Assembly (NCBI RefSeq): GCF_030211955.1
Contig: NZ_JASODI010000005.1
Coordinates: forward strand, 1-64,000
Source of the DNA: Corynebacterium frankenforstense
GTDB lineage: Bacteria; Actinomycetota; Actinomycetes; Mycobacteriales; Mycobacteriaceae
Direction: 5' to 3'
Length of the DNA stretch: 64,000 nucleotides
The notes under the pieces were generated by a model. It searched no databases and was not told the origin of the DNA. It worked only from the letters and a program-made list of their open reading frames with translations. Of the stretch, positions 61,094-64,000 are shown piece after piece (the stretch's first letter is position 1; every line of letters starts with the position of its first letter). Position numbers and translations under genes: made by a program.

Positions 61094-61183
61094 TAGGGGC
61101 GCGGCGCCCGTCCTCGTTCGCTCGCGCCTCGCCCGCAGCCCGGGCCCGCCCCGCTCCATCTTCCGCATGACCGCAACCAGGGG

Positions 61184-61217
61184 TGAACTCTGTTCAAGTC
61201 GAATTGAACAGCGTTCT
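61184..61217 (+). promoter_or_regulatory. Two BioQ-type operators before bioB
   Basis: TGAAC-TCT-GTTCA (61184-61196) is a perfect inverted repeat, and TGAAC-AGC-GTTCT (61205-61217) is a one-mismatch copy 21 bp downstream, on the same face of the helix. They fit the TGAAC-N3-GTTAC-like site known for the TetR-type biotin repressor BioQ of Corynebacterium. bioQ itself is not in the window. Confidence 0.8.
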
Positions 61218-61275
61218 GGCGCAGTCGTATGCTGCACCGTGAAGACTCGCTTTCTCGTCACTAAGGAGCACCACC

Positions 61276-62293
<1,018 letters not shown>

Positions 62294-62304
<11 letters not shown>

Positions 62305-62794
62305 GGGACTGCGCGAGGTCTCCGACGAGCTCGCCGCCGCCGTGCTGGCCGGCGAGCGCCTGCCGTTCGACCTCTTCACCGGCGTGCGCCTCGAGATTGA
62401 CGACGCCGCGCCTGCCGCCCCAGCTGCGTCCGTCGCCGCGGGCGCGGGTTCCGGTGTGGACGAGGGCGCCGGCGCTGCCGGTGCCGAAGGCGCCGCCTCA
62501 GCCTCGGAGTTCGGCGAGGGACCGCGCAACGCGGCCGGCGCTGTTGGCGTGGACCCTGCGCCGGAGTTCGGCGAGGGACCGCGCAACGCGGCCGGTCGCC
62601 TGCTGCCCGAGGCCTGGCAGGCCGCCTACCTGGGCGCCTACGAGGGCACCAACCCCGGGGTGCGGGCCGGGTTCGACCCGCCGCGCTACTGCGGGCTGTG
62701 TGGCCGGCGCATGATCGTGCAGGTGCGTCCGGACGGTTGGTCGGCGCGCTGCTCCCGCCACGGCGAGCTCGACTCGGCCTGGCTGGAGCGCTGA
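62294..62794 (+). CDS. bsaP: Biotin synthase auxiliary protein BsaP-like
   Basis: 166 residues. The C-terminal 60 hold the BsaP signature [21 protein letters not shown] and ARCSRHG, a Cys/His set that probably binds an iron-sulfur cluster. BsaP supports BioB turnover in mycobacteria, where it is about 80 residues. Here residues 35-110 are an inserted Ala/Gly/Glu-rich tract with two copies of [11 protein letters not shown]. It starts at a GTG inside the bioB end, so translation is coupled. A copy of the 11-bp motif lies at the beginning of the insert (62398-62408). Confidence 0.82.
62505..62595. repeat. Perfect 34-bp direct repeat inside bsaP
   Basis: Positions 62505-62538 and 62562-62595 are identical and spaced 57 bp (19 codons), so the duplication keeps the frame and encodes [11 protein letters not shown] twice. 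It is a recent in-frame duplication. Confidence 0.92.
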
Positions 62795-62809
62795 GGTGGA
62801 GAGGCAACC

Positions 62810-63082
62810 ATGAGCCTGCATATGCTCGTCGTCCTCGTCCTGGCCGTCGTCGTGCCGGTCGTCGGCCTGGTGTTGAGCCGGAGGCGCACCGACGCGGGCC
62901 CGCGGCGCATGTGGGTCGGCGCCACGGCGCTGTTCGCGTTGCCGGCGGCGGTTCTGCTCGGCGTGGCCTGGACCCGCGGATGGAATGACCTCTCGCTGGG
63001 CACCTGGCTGGTCGTCGCGGTCTGCGCGATGGCGGTCAGCGTCGTCCCGGGCCTGCTGGACAGGGGCTCGACCGGCCGTTAG
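62810..63082 (+). CDS. Small membrane protein of the bioB operon
   Basis: 90 residues with three hydrophobic helices (MLVVLVLAVVVPVVGLVL, MWVGATALFALPAAVLLGVAW, WLVVAVCAMAVSVVPGLL). It lies 15 bp after bsaP behind GGAGAGG and corresponds in position to the third gene of the C. glutamicum bioB operon. Function unknown. Confidence 0.8.
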   Translation: MSLHMLVVLVLAVVVPVVGLVLSRRRTDAGPRRMWVGATALFALPAAVLLGVAWTRGWNDLSLGTWLVVAVCAMAVSVVPGLLDRGSTGR

Positions 63083-63149
63083 GCGCACCCACCTGGTGCG
63101 CCTATACGCTCGACGAGCCGCCCGCGCCCGGAGGACCGTCCGGTTACGC

Positions 63150-64000
63150 CTAGAAGCTCGACGAGCCGCCCGCGCCCGAGAACCCCGAGGAGAACGAGGT
63201 GTTGACCGCCCCCGAGGTGCCCGCGGCAGCCTGGGTCTGCGTGTTGGAGGTGTGCCAGGCGGCCATGGTCCAGAACGGCACGAAATTGTACACGCCGTAG
63301 CCGGGCCGGTAGTCAGGCTCGTAGATGGCCGGGGCGCGCAGCTCGGTGGCCTCGGACTCGTCGATGTCGTCGAACTTCTCGTCCTTAAGCCGGGCCAGCG
63401 CGGTGCGGTAATCGCCGAGTAGCTGCATGTAGGAGTCGAGGAACGCGGCGTCCTCGTTCGCGGGGGAGGCTACCGCACCGGTGCCGTCGCCCTCGCGCGT
63501 GGCCAGGTCGGCGTCCATCCACTCGGCGCGTTCGCGCAGCGTCTGCAGCTCGCGGTAGAGCCCGGAGCCGGCGTCCTTGATCTCGACCTGGGCGGCCACG
63601 ATGTCCTCGCGCAGCGCCTGCAGCTCCTCGCGGCGCACCGTGGCGTCGCCGTTCTCCATGCGGAACAGTCGGTCGATGTTGTCCTCGGCGTAGGAGACCC
63701 GGCGCACCGCCCGGGCGGCCTCGGTGATCTCCCCGCGGCGCTCGTAGAGCGCCTTGTCCGCCTCCTCGGCGGCGCGCCGGTCCGCCGCCGGGCCGGTGTG
63801 CCCGGCGGCCGTACCTGCGCCCGCACCCATGGCCGGGGAATCGCCCGCACCCACGGCGCGGGAACCGCCCGCGCCGGGCCGCGCGGGCGTCGTCAATTGC
63901 AGGGCACCGAGGCGGTCGACGTCGTCGTGCAGGGACAGGAAGCGGTCGCGCACCTCCTCCCACTGGCGGCGCATCGTGGCGTCGACCAGCGGGGAGGTCA
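63150..64000 (-). CDS. DUF5129-like protein, 5' end outside the window
   Basis: The frame is open through the right edge, so the N-terminus is missing. The visible 283 residues include helical coiled-coil segments (LYERRGEITEAARAVRRVSYAEDNIDRLFRME, LREDIVAAQVEIKDAGSGLYRELQTLRERAEW), a conserved YEPDYRPGYGVYNFVPFWTMAAWH near the C-terminus and a Ser/Gly-rich end. Corynebacterial proteins of this kind are annotated DUF5129 and are usually membrane-anchored. A copy of the 11-bp motif (63886-63896) lies in an Ala/Gly-rich linker. Confidence 0.7.
   Translation of the reverse strand, partial: TSPLVDATMRRQWEEVRDRFLSLHDDVDRLGALQLTTPARPGAGGSRAVGAGDSPAMGAGAGTAAGHTGPAADRRAAEEADKALYERRGEITEAARAVRRVSYAEDNIDRLFRMENGDATVRREELQALREDIVAAQVEIKDAGSGLYRELQTLRERAEWMDADLATREGDGTGAVASPANEDAAFLDSYMQLLGDYRTALARLKDEKFDDIDESEATELRAPAIYEPDYRPGYGVYNFVPFWTMAAWHTSNTQTQAAAGTSGAVNTSFSSGFSGAGGSSSF

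Overview
The window is about 64 kb of high-GC chromosome around the replication origin of an actinobacterium, almost certainly Corynebacterium. The order trxB-trxA-cwlM / parA-parB / rsmG-yidC-yidD-rnpA-rpmH / dnaA-dnaN-recF-dciA-gyrB-gyrA, followed by tRNA-Ile and tRNA-Ala, ppiA, a rhomboid protease, crgA and pknB-pknA-pbpA-rodA-pstP-fhaB-fhaA with tRNA-Leu, is the Corynebacteriales oriC neighbourhood. A BioQ-type operator in front of bioB also points to Corynebacterium. The species cannot be named from the sequence.

Layout. 1-2.7 kb: thioredoxin system and cwlM (plus strand). 2.8-8.5 kb: the leftward chromosome segregation and ribosome/membrane biogenesis block (hyp, parB, parA, rsmG, yidC, yidD, rnpA, rpmH). 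8.5-18.2 kb: dnaA with DnaA-box groups on both sides, then dnaN, recF, dciA and gyrB rightward. 18.3-24.2 kb: a hypothetical gene, an alpha/beta hydrolase, a ribbon-helix-helix/Doc-like gene pair with a palindromic operator, gyrA, a DUF3566 membrane protein and two tRNAs. 24.2-42.4 kb is accessory: a UvrA-like gene broken by an amber codon, a VIT-family transporter, an ABC exporter with its own two-component system, a ribose-type ABC importer, a coiled-coil membrane protein, ppiA, a HrtB/DevC-like exporter with a TetR regulator, a rhomboid protease, a second DnaA-box cluster and a DUF364 protein. 42.4-46.6 kb: a DAACS symporter, a cytochrome b561-like protein with a very long Ala/Pro/Gly extension, and crgA. 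46.9-57.3 kb: the Ser/Thr kinase, cell-wall and cell-division operon and tRNA-Leu. 57.5-64 kb: an NAD(P)-binding protein, a CHY zinc-finger protein, an M20 amidohydrolase, a small DoxX-like protein, bioB-bsaP-membrane protein and the edge of a DUF5129 gene.

How the genes fit together. The core is initiation (DnaA, DnaN, DciA), supercoiling (GyrB, GyrA), origin segregation (ParA, ParB), and coupling of growth and division through PknA/PknB, PstP, the FHA proteins, RodA, PbpA, CrgA and the PknB target CwlM.

The most unusual signals are DNA-level. (1) An 11-bp motif, G-R-CGTCG-(TC/GC/GA)-AA, occurs about 28 times. It lies mostly in intergenic DNA and in disordered protein linkers, at a density like that of a DNA-uptake or chromosome-organising sequence. 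(2) A family of six roughly 80-95 bp intergenic palindromes has arms that differ between copies but stay complementary, with a conserved TTTGCCCAGGT or TTTCCCCAGGT core. (3) A dense DnaA-box cluster lies at 41.0-41.3 kb, about 29 kb from the dnaA-dnaN origin. (4) A second repeat family has two 76-bp copies. Also notable are the amber codon in the UvrA-like gene and isoleucine at the quinolone-resistance position of GyrA.
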